Below are positions 1 to 8,402 of a stretch of 64,000 nt of DNA, piece by piece (the stretch's first letter is position 1; every line of letters begins with the position of its first letter). A model generated the notes under the pieces. The model was not told the DNA's origin, searched no databases, and saw only the letters and a list, made by a program, of their open reading frames with translations. The translations under genes were made by a program, and so were the position numbers. This DNA comes from Olsenella sp. An285 (GTDB lineage: Bacteria; Actinomycetota; Coriobacteriia; Coriobacteriales; Atopobiaceae), in NCBI RefSeq assembly GCF_002159625.1, contig NZ_NFIZ01000005.1, positions 1-64,000 of the forward strand, in the 5' to 3' direction.

Positions 1-80
1 TTCCGAACCCGGAAGTTAAGCCCCCGAGCGCCGATGGTACTGCGGAGTCAGTCCGTGGGAGAGCAGGACGTCGCTGACCA
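1..80 (+). rRNA. rrf: 5S ribosomal RNA, 3' part
   Basis: The window opens inside a 5S rRNA: the CCGAACCCGGAAGTTAAGC block and the GATGGTACTGC...GTGGGAGAGCAGGACGTCGCTG block are the conserved middle and 3' part of bacterial 5S. The 5' end lies outside the window, so this is the tail of an rrn operon. The exact 3' end (about 78-80) is estimated from family structure. A strong terminator follows about 25 bases later. Confidence 0.93.
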
Positions 81-102
81 ACAAGGGGCATTTTCCTGTG
101 AC

Positions 103-134
103 GGGGGGCGCCGACGGGGTCGGCGCCCCCTTTT
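103..134 (+). terminator. rrn operon terminator
   Basis: A 12-bp GC stem (GGGGGCGCCGAC / GTCGGCGCCCCC) with a short GGGG loop is followed directly by TTTT. Its place just after 5S makes it the intrinsic terminator of the rRNA operon. Confidence 0.85.
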
Positions 135-344
135 CGTATGCAAATTTGTTCGACTGCGCCGTGATCTCACTCTAGTCGTCAGACTATATTTCCAAATTGT
201 TTCGCATTCTTCCCCGAAGCTTCTTTCTATCATCCCTTACGCACACAAAACAAAAGTTGAAGAAACCGAATAATTAACTTGAATTCGAGCACTAGAGAGT
301 TACTTTGTATGTACTTAATAACCGCTTAGTGCTTGGAGGGTCTT
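135..344. other. AT-rich intergenic region before the SARP gene
   Basis: This 210-base stretch is strikingly A/T-rich for this genome (runs such as TAATTAACTTGAATTC). It must carry the promoter of the following regulator, but I cannot pick one -10/-35 pair with confidence. No coding potential is seen. Confidence 0.5.
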
Positions 345-3314
345 ATGTCGGAGACGACGGGTTCGCAGATTGTTTCTCGACCTGAAGCCCAATCGCTCGC
401 TGCCATTGCAGCCTCGCTGTCCCAGCGCAGCTTTTCCTCTCTCTTCTTTGACGGTCGTAACGTTGCTGGAATGATTGCGCTGTGTGCAGAGCCTGGTCTT
501 TGCCAGGAGGAGGTCGTTACTGCGCTTCTTAGCGACTGCCTCTGCAGAGGATATAAGGTGTTTCGATATGATCTGCGACTTAAGGAATGCACCTCTGCTA
601 CTGACTTGATGGTTCGCGTGGCTCGCCGTACCTCCCGTCTGGGATCTTGCGTTGCTGTTGCTTTCGAGCACATTCCGCCCTCTGATGAGTCTCAGGTCCG
701 GCGTCAGGTGCGTGCGTTGAGAAAGATGTGGGAAGCGGGCGTTTCCGTTATTCTGTCTCTGCCTCCGGAGGGCATCCAGCTTCTTGAGCCCCTTCCAGAA
801 TGTGCCGTGATTCGATCGCACGATTTGCTGCTGGAATCTGTTATGGGTCTCGGAAGGAGCTCACCCCTTCACCGTCTTGGGGAGCTGTCTTGGGGCATCC
901 CTTCGCTTGTCAGGGCCCTTTCGCCGTCTATGGATTCTTTTGGCGAGATCCCCTTGGTGCCCTCCTCATATTATGAGCAGCTTGGAAACCTCGTTGAGAC
1001 CTCTCTGCGCCTTTCTCTGCCCGACGAGGAGCTGCGCCTTAGGTTGGCGCTCTACCTGTTGGGCAGCGGGTCAAAGGAGGACCTGATTGCAGCGCTCGGA
1101 TGTGATCCCGGGGAGCTGCTCGACATGGTTCGCGACAATGTTCCTCTCGTCTCTTTCAGCACCGATTTCTCCCGTTTTCGTTGCCTGACGGATGTTTGTT
1201 CGGATGCCCTCGATGCATGTCTGGCCTCGCTGTCGGCCTCTTGCGCGATGCTTGACTCAGTTTGCCCGGCCTGCATAGGCGTTCTTCTCGACAGGGGAGC
1301 TATGGCGAGAGCCGCGAGCCTATTTGCGCTCCCGCACTCGGATTTGGCCCACGGCTTTGCCCTCCTTCATGCGACGGAGCTCATTGATATTGGCAACACC
1401 GAAGTTCTGGGGGCAGCGCTCGAAAACATCCCGTTTGCCGATGCGCTTGCGCCGGACTACAGGTCTGTTCTGAGGTCTGCCGTTCTCGAGCTGGGCGGAA
1501 GGGCCGCTGACGCTGGTTCGAATCTATGTTTGGGAGGGGAATCCTCCGACCGAACGGGGCGTTGCCGCGACCTTCAATTGTTCCTCGAGGCAAAGCGGGT
1601 CCTTGGGGCAAAGGGGTCCCTAACTCGCTTTGAGGAGTCCGGTTGGACGGCCTTGGGACGGCGCCTCCTCGCGCATCGAGAGGTATGCGACCTGATGGTC
1701 GAGGGGCGCTTCTCTGCAGCTACGAGGTTGCTCGTTGCCAATCCCGTGAATGCTGTGGAGGCCAGAGTGTCCTCCGCCCTGCTCTGCCTGGACCTTGAGC
1801 TCGCAAGGCTTCTTCTCGGAGATGCCCCGGCTGCCGAGCGAGAGGAGGTGGAGGCGGCTTCCAAGCTGCTCTCCTCGGAGGGCGTCGCGGGGCTGAGCGG
1901 GTACGTTGACTGCCTGGGGCTGGTCAGGGCGGTGCTCGTGGGCGCAGCGGAGGTTGGCGTCCTTGCGGGGCGGCTCATTTCTCAGGCGGAGCGTCGAGGC
2001 GATTCACTGGTGCAGCTCATCGCGCTTCTGGCGGGGTGCGTGACGGATCTCCGGACCGGGGCGGTCGCGCGAGCCGGCGTCAGGGCTACTTTGGCGCTGG
2101 CGGTGGCGAAAAGGTTCTCTCTCGACTACCTTGCACGCATAGCGACGCTTTTGAGCAGGGTGGCAAGATTTCTTCTTGGCGAGACGCTTGCCATGCGGGA
2201 GGGCGGTGCGAGGTGCGACGACCTTGAGGAGGTCCTTATGCTGGTGGACGAGGTGACGCTTCCCGAGGAGGACGCGATGGTCATGGGGGCTAGGCCGGCG
2301 GAGCGTCCGCCTAGGGAAGCCCTCTGGGTTCTGCTTGTGCTGACCGAGGGCATGGGGACGCTCTCGATGAGGCTCGAGGAGGCGGCTCCCCTTGAATGGA
2401 AGAGGGCCGTCTCCGCGATGCGGATGCGTCTGACGTCTGGTGGCGAGGGCGAGCTCCATCTTTGCGGCGGCTTCGCGGAGGGGCGTCTCTCCCTGGGGAG
2501 GCTTGGGGGAGGGCGTGGTGCGCCCCCTATCGAGCTGCAGCTGCTGGGAGGATTTGAGCTGCTGGTTGGAGGCGTTCCCGTCCTTGACGGCAGGCTGGAG
2601 CACAGGAACGCCAAGCCCATGCTCGAGTACATCGCCCTCCAGCGCGGGGCCACGGCAAAGCGCTACCAAATCGTCGAGCAGGTCTGGCCCGAATGCGACT
2701 ATACGACGGGCTTCAACAGGATCTATCAGGCGACGAGCGTTCTTAGGGCTGCGATTGGGGAGATGAGGCCCGGCCTCGACCCCTTTGTGATTGGCCGCTC
2801 GACAAAGGCGATTACTCTAAACAGAGGGCTCATGGGCTGCGACGTCGACGAGTTCAGACTGTGCGCCCGAGAGGCGGCGGATGGGACGGGCGACGAGAGG
2901 GTTCTCGAGATGGCCAGACGGGCAGAGAGGCTCTATGCGGGGGACCTCTACATGCCGAGCGTGGATGCCACGGGCTTTGTTGCCGCCGCGCGCGACGAGT
3001 TGCGGCTGCTCTACACCGATGCCATGGTGGCGGGTGCGGAGGCAGCGCTGAGGCTTGGGAAGGGGCGCACCTCGGTGCGCCTGGCAAGCAATGCGCTCTC
3101 GATTGACGACATGCGAGAGGACGCCGTCCTGGCGCTCGTCCGCGCGCTCAAGGCAAGCGGGAGAAACTCCGAAGCCGAGCAGAGATATCGCAGGTACGCG
3201 GGCAAGCTCATCAGGGCCTCCGGCATGCCTCCCTCGAAGCAGCTGCGCCGGGCGGTGGGCGACGCATCGGGAGGCTCCCGACGCACCGTCATCAGTGACG
3301 CGGTGATGGCCTGA
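345..3314 (+). CDS. Large SARP/BTAD-type transcriptional regulator
   Basis: A 989-residue cytoplasmic regulator. The C-terminal third has the SARP layout: an OmpR-like winged-helix segment from about residue 728 (IELQLLGGFELLVGG, then EQVWPE) followed by a bacterial transcriptional activation domain of TPR-like helices (about 834-960, DEFRLCAREA to EAEQRYRRYAGKL). The N-terminal part resembles an ATPase of the STAND/LuxR type but its P-loop is degenerate (CAEPGLCQEE instead of GxGKS/T). The middle is helical and unassigned. ATG 345 is chosen because GGAGGG lies 4 bases upstream; a TTG at 333 is the alternative. The first 1 kb uses many T-ending codons and is clearly less GC-rich than the rest of the gene, which may mean transfer or a composite origin. 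Target genes are unknown. Confidence 0.85.
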   Translation: MSETTGSQIVSRPEAQSLAAIAASLSQRSFSSLFFDGRNVAGMIALCAEPGLCQEEVVTALLSDCLCRGYKVFRYDLRLKECTSATDLMVRVARRTSRLGSCVAVAFEHIPPSDESQVRRQVRALRKMWEAGVSVILSLPPEGIQLLEPLPECAVIRSHDLLLESVMGLGRSSPLHRLGELSWGIPSLVRALSPSMDSFGEIPLVPSSYYEQLGNLVETSLRLSLPDEELRLRLALYLLGSGSKEDLIAALGCDPGELLDMVRDNVPLVSFSTDFSRFRCLTDVCSDALDACLASLSASCAMLDSVCPACIGVLLDRGAMARAASLFALPHSDLAHGFALLHATELIDIGNTEVLGAALENIPFADALAPDYRSVLRSAVLELGGRAADAGSNLCLGGESSDRTGRCRDLQLFLEAKRVLGAKGSLTRFEESGWTALGRRLLAHREVCDLMVEGRFSAATRLLVANPVNAVEARVSSALLCLDLELARLLLGDAPAAEREEVEAASKLLSSEGVAGLSGYVDCLGLVRAVLVGAAEVGVLAGRLISQAERRGDSLVQLIALLAGCVTDLRTGAVARAGVRATLALAVAKRFSLDYLARIATLLSRVARFLLGETLAMREGGARCDDLEEVLMLVDEVTLPEEDAMVMGARPAERPPREALWVLLVLTEGMGTLSMRLEEAAPLEWKRAVSAMRMRLTSGGEGELHLCGGFAEGRLSLGRLGGGRGAPPIELQLLGGFELLVGGVPVLDGRLEHRNAKPMLEYIALQRGATAKRYQIVEQVWPECDYTTGFNRIYQATSVLRAAIGEMRPGLDPFVIGRSTKAITLNRGLMGCDVDEFRLCAREAADGTGDERVLEMARRAERLYAGDLYMPSVDATGFVAAARDELRLLYTDAMVAGAEAALRLGKGRTSVRLASNALSIDDMREDAVLALVRALKASGRNSEAEQRYRRYAGKLIRASGMPPSKQLRRAVGDASGGSRRTVISDAVMA

Positions 3315-3413
3315 GGCATGTGCGGGCGCTTGGGTGCGCTTTTGGTGAGAGCGGGCAACTGTAGGGGCCTGGCCCAGGGGTAGCGAGTAAAGTTGTGAAC
3401 GTGAGTGTGTCAT

Positions 3414-3429
3414 GGGGGCGGAGCCCCCG
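3414..3429 (+). promoter_or_regulatory. GC hairpin in the secA leader
   Basis: GGGGGCGGAGCCCCC forms a tight 6-bp GC stem with a 3-base loop, 18 bases upstream of the secA start codon and just before its ribosome-binding site (AAGGGAG). It has no T-tract. It could pause transcription or influence SecA translation; this is inference from position only. Confidence 0.4.
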
Positions 3430-3447
3430 GATTCATAAGGGAGTCAC

Positions 3448-6201
3448 ATGCCTAACTTTCTCTCCAAGCTGCTCTCGCTGGGCTCTGATCGCGAGCTCAA
3501 GGAGTTCGAGCGGCTCGTGGCAAAGGTGAACGAGCTCGAGCCCAGCTTCGAGGCCATGAGCGAGGAGGAGCTTCGCGGCTGCACGGAGAAGTTCCGTGAG
3601 CGCTACAACCAGGGTGAGACCCTCGACGACCTGCTGCCCGAGGCCTTTGCCGCGGTGCGCGAGGCGTCCAAGAGGACGATTGGGCTGAGGCACTTTGACG
3701 TTCAGCTCATCGGCGGCATGGCGCTTCACCGCGGGACGATTGCCGAGATGAAGACCGGCGAGGGCAAGACGCTCGTGGCTACGCTCGCCGCCTACCTCAA
3801 CGCCATCCCGGGCAAGGGCGTGCACGTCGTCACCGTCAACGACTATCTCGCCAAGCGAGACAGCGAGTGGATGGGCAGGGTCTACAAGTACCTCGGCATG
3901 ACCGTTGGCCTCATCCAGAACGGCATGAGACTCAACCTCAAGAAGCCCGCGTACCAGGCGGACATCACGTACGGCACGAACTCCGAGTTCGGCTTCGACT
4001 ACCTGAGGGACAACATGGTCACCCGCGCGAGCATGCGCGTCCAGCGCGGGCACCACTACGCCATCGTCGACGAGGCGGACTCCATCCTCATCGACGAGGC
4101 GCGCACGCCGCTCATCATCTCTGGCGCCGGCACCAAGTCCGCCACGACGTACAAGGACTTCGCGCGCGCGGTCCGCGGCCTCACCCCCGAGGTCGACTAC
4201 GAGATGGACGAGGCGAAGCACACCATCGCGACCACCGATGAGGGCCTCAAGAAGGTCGAGCGTGCTCTTGGCATCGAGGACATCTACGCGGACGTCTCCG
4301 GTCAGCTGGTCAACCACCTGCAGCAGGCGCTCAAGGCCGAGTACATGTTCCACCGCGACCAGCAGTACGTGGTCATCGACGGCGAGGTCAAGATCGTCGA
4401 CGAGTTCACCGGCCGCATCATGGAGGGCAGGCGCTACTCCGAGGGTCTGCACCAGGCAATCGAGGCCAAGGAAGGCGTGATCGTTCGCGAGGAGAACCAG
4501 ACCCTCGCCACCATCACCCTCCAGAACTACTTCCTGATGTACGACAAGCTCTCCGGCATGACGGGTACCGCCATGACGGAGGACGCGGAGTTCCGCGAGG
4601 TCTACCACATTCCCGTTCAGGTCATCCCGCCCAACAAGCCCGTTGCGCGCGTCGACCACGACGACCTCGTCTACCGCACCATCGAGGCGAAGTTCGCGGC
4701 GGTGGCGGAAGACGTCGTCGAGCGCCACGCCAAGGGCCAGCCCGTCCTCGTGGGCACCGTCTCCATCGAGAACTCCGAGAAGCTCTCGAGGATTCTCGAC
4801 AAGCGGGGCGTGAAGCACAACGTCCTCAACGCCAAGTTCCACGAGCGTGAGGCTCAGATTGTCGCCCAGGCCGGCCGCGAGGGCGCCGTCACCATCGCCA
4901 CCAACATGGCCGGCCGTGGTACGGACATCCTGCTTGGCGGCAACCCCGACCTCATTGCCGACGACGACCTCCGCGAGCAGGGCGTCGAGCCCGAGGAGGC
5001 CACCGCCGAGCAGCGCGCGGCCGTTCTCGCCAAGGCCAAGGAGGCCTGTGCGAGCGAGCGCGAGCGCGTCATCGCGGCAGGCGGCCTCTGCGTCATCGGC
5101 ACCGAGCGCCACGAGAGCCGACGCATCGACAACCAGCTCCGCGGCCGCTCCGGCCGTCAGGGAGACGTGGGCGAGACGCAGTTCTACCTTTCCCTCGAGG
5201 ACGATCTCATGCGCCTGTTCGGCGGGGACCGCATGGACCGCATCTCCCAGATGATGCAGCGCTACGAGATGCCCGACGACATGCCCATCCAGGCAAAGAT
5301 GGTCACCAAGGCCGTCGAGAGCGCCCAGCGCAAGGTGGAGGAGGTCAACTTCGCCATGCGCAAGAACGTCCTCGACTACGACAACGTGATGAACACGCAG
5401 CGCCAGGTCATCTACGAGGAGCGCAACAAGATCCTCGACGGCAAGGACCTGACCGCCCACATCGACGAGGTGACGCACGACACCGTCCAGCGCGAGGTCA
5501 TGACCTTTGCCCCGCAGGACCATGACGAGTCCTGGGACGCCCGCGGCCTTGGAAGGTGGCTCGAGGAGCTCACCGGCCGCAAGGACGTGCCCGTTGTCGA
5601 CCCCGAGGAGGACCCGGAGCCGGACGAGGTCGTGGACAGGGTCACCGAGTTCGTACGCGAGTGCTTTGCCGATAAGGCGGAGAGGCTCGGAGACGAGGCC
5701 ATGCAGGCGCTTACCGCCCAGGTCATGCTGCGCGTCATCGACACGCGCTGGATGGCGTACCTCCAGGAGATGGACTACCTCAAGACCGGAATCGGCCTGC
5801 GCGGCTTTGGCCAGCGCGACCCCCTCGTGGAGTACAAGGGCGAGGCGTACGCCGCCTTCTCCGAGCTCGTGAACACGATGTACGAGGACTTCCTGCGCAC
5901 CATCCTGCGCCTTGAGATCATGGTCAAGCCCGCTGCCCCGCAGGCCGCCTCCGAGGACGAGCCCGACGAGCTCCGCGGCGCCCGCTACTCGGGCCCCGCC
6001 GAGGCCGACGGCGCCCAGGGCGCGAGCCGCGTGCGCGCGGCCGTCGCTCCGGCCCCGCAGGGCGCCAACCCCGGGGCCTCCAAGGTGGCGACGTACCGCA
6101 AGTCCGACGACCCCGATCCCTATGTGGGTGTGGGCAGGAACGACCCCTGTCCCTGCGGCAGCGGCAAGAAGTTCAAGAACTGCCACGGCAGGAACCACTA
6201 G
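3448..6201 (+). CDS. secA: Preprotein translocase ATPase SecA
   Basis: A 917-residue SecA, the ATPase motor that drives unfolded preproteins through SecYEG. Visible features: Walker A MKTGEGKTL (about 101-109), the DEAD-like VDEADSILID, the conserved TGTAMTE and NMAGRGTDILLGG segments, the QLRGRSGRQGD motif, and a C-terminal zinc-binding tail DPCPCGSGKKFKNCH. Length is normal for an actinobacterial SecA1. The start has an AAGGGAG site 8 bases upstream. prfB begins at the base after the secA stop, a linkage common across bacteria, so the two are almost certainly cotranscribed. Confidence 0.98.
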   Translation: MPNFLSKLLSLGSDRELKEFERLVAKVNELEPSFEAMSEEELRGCTEKFRERYNQGETLDDLLPEAFAAVREASKRTIGLRHFDVQLIGGMALHRGTIAEMKTGEGKTLVATLAAYLNAIPGKGVHVVTVNDYLAKRDSEWMGRVYKYLGMTVGLIQNGMRLNLKKPAYQADITYGTNSEFGFDYLRDNMVTRASMRVQRGHHYAIVDEADSILIDEARTPLIISGAGTKSATTYKDFARAVRGLTPEVDYEMDEAKHTIATTDEGLKKVERALGIEDIYADVSGQLVNHLQQALKAEYMFHRDQQYVVIDGEVKIVDEFTGRIMEGRRYSEGLHQAIEAKEGVIVREENQTLATITLQNYFLMYDKLSGMTGTAMTEDAEFREVYHIPVQVIPPNKPVARVDHDDLVYRTIEAKFAAVAEDVVERHAKGQPVLVGTVSIENSEKLSRILDKRGVKHNVLNAKFHEREAQIVAQAGREGAVTIATNMAGRGTDILLGGNPDLIADDDLREQGVEPEEATAEQRAAVLAKAKEACASERERVIAAGGLCVIGTERHESRRIDNQLRGRSGRQGDVGETQFYLSLEDDLMRLFGGDRMDRISQMMQRYEMPDDMPIQAKMVTKAVESAQRKVEEVNFAMRKNVLDYDNVMNTQRQVIYEERNKILDGKDLTAHIDEVTHDTVQREVMTFAPQDHDESWDARGLGRWLEELTGRKDVPVVDPEEDPEPDEVVDRVTEFVRECFADKAERLGDEAMQALTAQVMLRVIDTRWMAYLQEMDYLKTGIGLRGFGQRDPLVEYKGEAYAAFSELVNTMYEDFLRTILRLEIMVKPAAPQAASEDEPDELRGARYSGPAEADGAQGASRVRAAVAPAPQGANPGASKVATYRKSDDPDPYVGVGRNDPCPCGSGKKFKNCHGRNH

Positions 6202-7317
6202 ATGGCCGAGAACGGCTCGCAGGCCATAGCGGCCCTCGAGAAGCGCCTCGTCGAGGTCGAGGGCTACCTCCACATCGAGGAGCGCCGCAACGAGGTCGCC
6301 GAGCTTGAGGCAAAGAGCGCCGAGCCCGGGTTCTGGGACGACGCCGAGCGCGCCCGCTCGCTGATGGAGCGCCTTGCCGCGGCACGCGACGACGTGAATG
6401 GCATCGAGGCGGCGCGCTCTAAGCTCGAGGACGCCCGCGCGGCGCTCGAGCTCGGCGAGGAGACGGGGGACCCCGATCTTCTCGCCGAGGCGGACGCGCT
6501 TGCCTCCGGCCTCGAGCACGACCTCTCGGAGCTCGAGCTCTCGAGCTGGTTCACGGACGACCTCGATCACGGCGACGCCATCGTGACGGTCACGCCCGGT
6601 CAGGGCGGGCTCGAGGCCCAGGACTGGTGCGAGATGCTCTTCCGCATGTACCAGCGCTACTGCGACCGTCGCGGATGGAAGGTCACCGTCAACGACGCCG
6701 TGCCCGGAGAGGCCATCGGCCTCGACCGCGCCACGTTTACCGTGAGCGGCCACAACGCCTACGGGATGCTGCGCGCCGAGCAGGGCGTCCACCGCCTGGT
6801 GCGCATCTCGCCCACCGACGCGAAGAAGCGCCGTCAGACCACGTTTGCCGGCGTCGAGGTGCTGCCGGTGCTTCCTGATGACGTCGAGGTTGAGATCGAC
6901 CCGAACGACCTGCGCATCGACGTCTATCACGCGAGCGGCCACGGCGGTCAGGGCGTCAACACCACCGACTCCGCCGTCCGCATCACGCACCTGCCCACGG
7001 GCATCGTGGTCACGTGTCAGAACGAGCGCAGCCAGCTCCAGAACAAGGCGTTTGCCATGAGCGTCCTCAGGAGTCGCCTCTACGAGATGGAGCTCGCGCG
7101 TCGCGCGGAGGAGCTCGACGAGCTGCGCGGCCCCAAGCACGACATCGGCTTCGGCAACCAGATCAGGAGCTACGTCCTCTACCCCTACCAGCTCGTCAAG
7201 GACCTGCGCACGGGCGTGGAGACGGGTAACGTGGACGCGGTTCTCTCGGACGGTGACCTCGACCAGTTTGTCGTGGGCTATCACCGCTGGGCGGTCGGCG
7301 GGGGACTGGAGCAGTGA
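6202..7317 (+). CDS. prfB: Peptide chain release factor 2 with an SPT tripeptide
   Basis: A 371-residue class I release factor that hydrolyses peptidyl-tRNA at stop codons. The catalytic GGQ is at residues 248-250, inside GHGGQGVN. The flanking segments (RIDVYHASG, RITHLPTGIVV, KDLRTGVETGN) identify it as RF2 rather than RF1. The codon-recognition tripeptide that is normally SPF reads SPT at residues 203-205 (tcg ccc acc); see findings. The gene reads through in one frame, so it lacks the autoregulatory +1 frameshift of E. coli prfB. It starts directly after the secA stop and ends in a GTGA overlap with the YitT-family gene. Nothing else in the protein looks degenerate. Confidence 0.96.
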   Translation: MAENGSQAIAALEKRLVEVEGYLHIEERRNEVAELEAKSAEPGFWDDAERARSLMERLAAARDDVNGIEAARSKLEDARAALELGEETGDPDLLAEADALASGLEHDLSELELSSWFTDDLDHGDAIVTVTPGQGGLEAQDWCEMLFRMYQRYCDRRGWKVTVNDAVPGEAIGLDRATFTVSGHNAYGMLRAEQGVHRLVRISPTDAKKRRQTTFAGVEVLPVLPDDVEVEIDPNDLRIDVYHASGHGGQGVNTTDSAVRITHLPTGIVVTCQNERSQLQNKAFAMSVLRSRLYEMELARRAEELDELRGPKHDIGFGNQIRSYVLYPYQLVKDLRTGVETGNVDAVLSDGDLDQFVVGYHRWAVGGGLEQ

Positions 7318-8195
7318 GCCGCGTCTCGTGGCGCGTCGCTGCTCGGGACGCCCTTCTCATCATTCTTGGGTCGCTCGTCTTTGCGGTGGGAGTCGACAGC
7401 TTCGAGATTCCCAACGGGCTGGCAGCCGGCGGCGTGACCGGCCTTGCCACCGTCTTCTACGCCATGGCGGACGCCGCCGGGTTCTACCTGCCCGTGGGCC
7501 TGCAGACCATCGTCATGAACGTCGCGCTGCTCTCCCTGGTCATCCGTTCGGGCGACAGGGGCTACATCGTCCGCACCGTGGCGGGCATCGTCGCCTGCGG
7601 CATCCTCACCGACCTTCTGGCCCCCGTGGTGCCCGTGTTCTCCAACGAGCGCGACCTCTTGCTGTGCGCGCTCTGGGGCGGCGTCGTCACGGGACTCGGT
7701 CTTGGGCTCGTGTTCCGCACCGGCGGCAACACCGGCGGCACGGACATCGTCTCCCAGCTCCTGGCCAGAAAGACCGGCATGCCCGTGGGAACGGCGATCA
7801 TCATCGTGGACGGCATCATCATCGCCTTCTCCGCCACGGTCTTCTCGATAGAGCAGGCGCTCTATGCCGCTGTTGCGATGTTCATCTGCGGCAAGGTCAT
7901 CGACATGGTCGTGGACGGCCCCCGCACGCAGCGGGCGGCCTACATCATCTCCGTCGAGCACGAGAAGATCGCCAACGAGATTCTCTACACGCTCAACAGG
8001 GGGTGCACCGAGCTCCAGGCACGCGGTGTGTGGAGCGGCAACCCGCGTCCCGTCCTCTTCTGCGTGCTCGGGCGCTCCGAGGCGGTGCGTCTCAAGCAGA
8101 TCGTCGCGGAGGTCGACCCGGAGGCCATCGTCATCATCTCCGAGGTTCACGAGGCGTTTGGCGAGGGCTTCAGGCAGATTACCGGGGGCGAGTAG
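7314..8195 (+). CDS. YitT-family membrane protein (DUF161/DUF2179)
   Basis: A 293-residue protein with five or six hydrophobic segments in the first 195 residues (for example LLIILGSLVFAVGVDSF and GTAIIIVDGIIIAF) and a soluble C-terminal DUF2179 domain (about 215-290, YIISVEHEKIANEIL). The glycine-rich AAGGVTGLAT and GGNTGGTDIVSQ segments are typical of the YitT family, whose transported substrate is not established. The GTG start at 7314 overlaps the prfB TGA as GTGA, with a GGGGGACTGGA ribosome-binding site inside prfB, so it belongs to the secA-prfB transcription unit. Confidence 0.88.
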   Translation: MSRVSWRVAARDALLIILGSLVFAVGVDSFEIPNGLAAGGVTGLATVFYAMADAAGFYLPVGLQTIVMNVALLSLVIRSGDRGYIVRTVAGIVACGILTDLLAPVVPVFSNERDLLLCALWGGVVTGLGLGLVFRTGGNTGGTDIVSQLLARKTGMPVGTAIIIVDGIIIAFSATVFSIEQALYAAVAMFICGKVIDMVVDGPRTQRAAYIISVEHEKIANEILYTLNRGCTELQARGVWSGNPRPVLFCVLGRSEAVRLKQIVAEVDPEAIVIISEVHEAFGEGFRQITGGE

Positions 8196-8402
8196 CGGGT
8201 CCTGCCGGGGTGCGCGGGCTCGCCTCAACGTGGACTTGAACAAGTCCCTCACAGACGCGCCTCGTCCGGGCCCCGCATCCCCCAACGTGTGGTGAGGTTT
8301 TGCTAAATATGGCCGTCTGGCCGGGGTCAAGAGGCGAGAAGCTGGGCTTTTGCTAGACTACCGTACGTATCTGTCACTTGCGAGACAAGAGAAGGAGCTT
8401 CT

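Noticed and set aside
3433-7284. A 1283-codon open frame on the minus strand opposite secA and prfB
   Set aside because: It lies antisense to two certain genes and is rich in Val, Leu, Ala, Asp and His, the composition expected of a GC-rich shadow frame. Several similar long antisense frames were dropped for the same reason.
6202-7317. Programmed frameshift in prfB
   Set aside because: The gene is read through in a single frame with no internal TGA, so no frameshift is needed.
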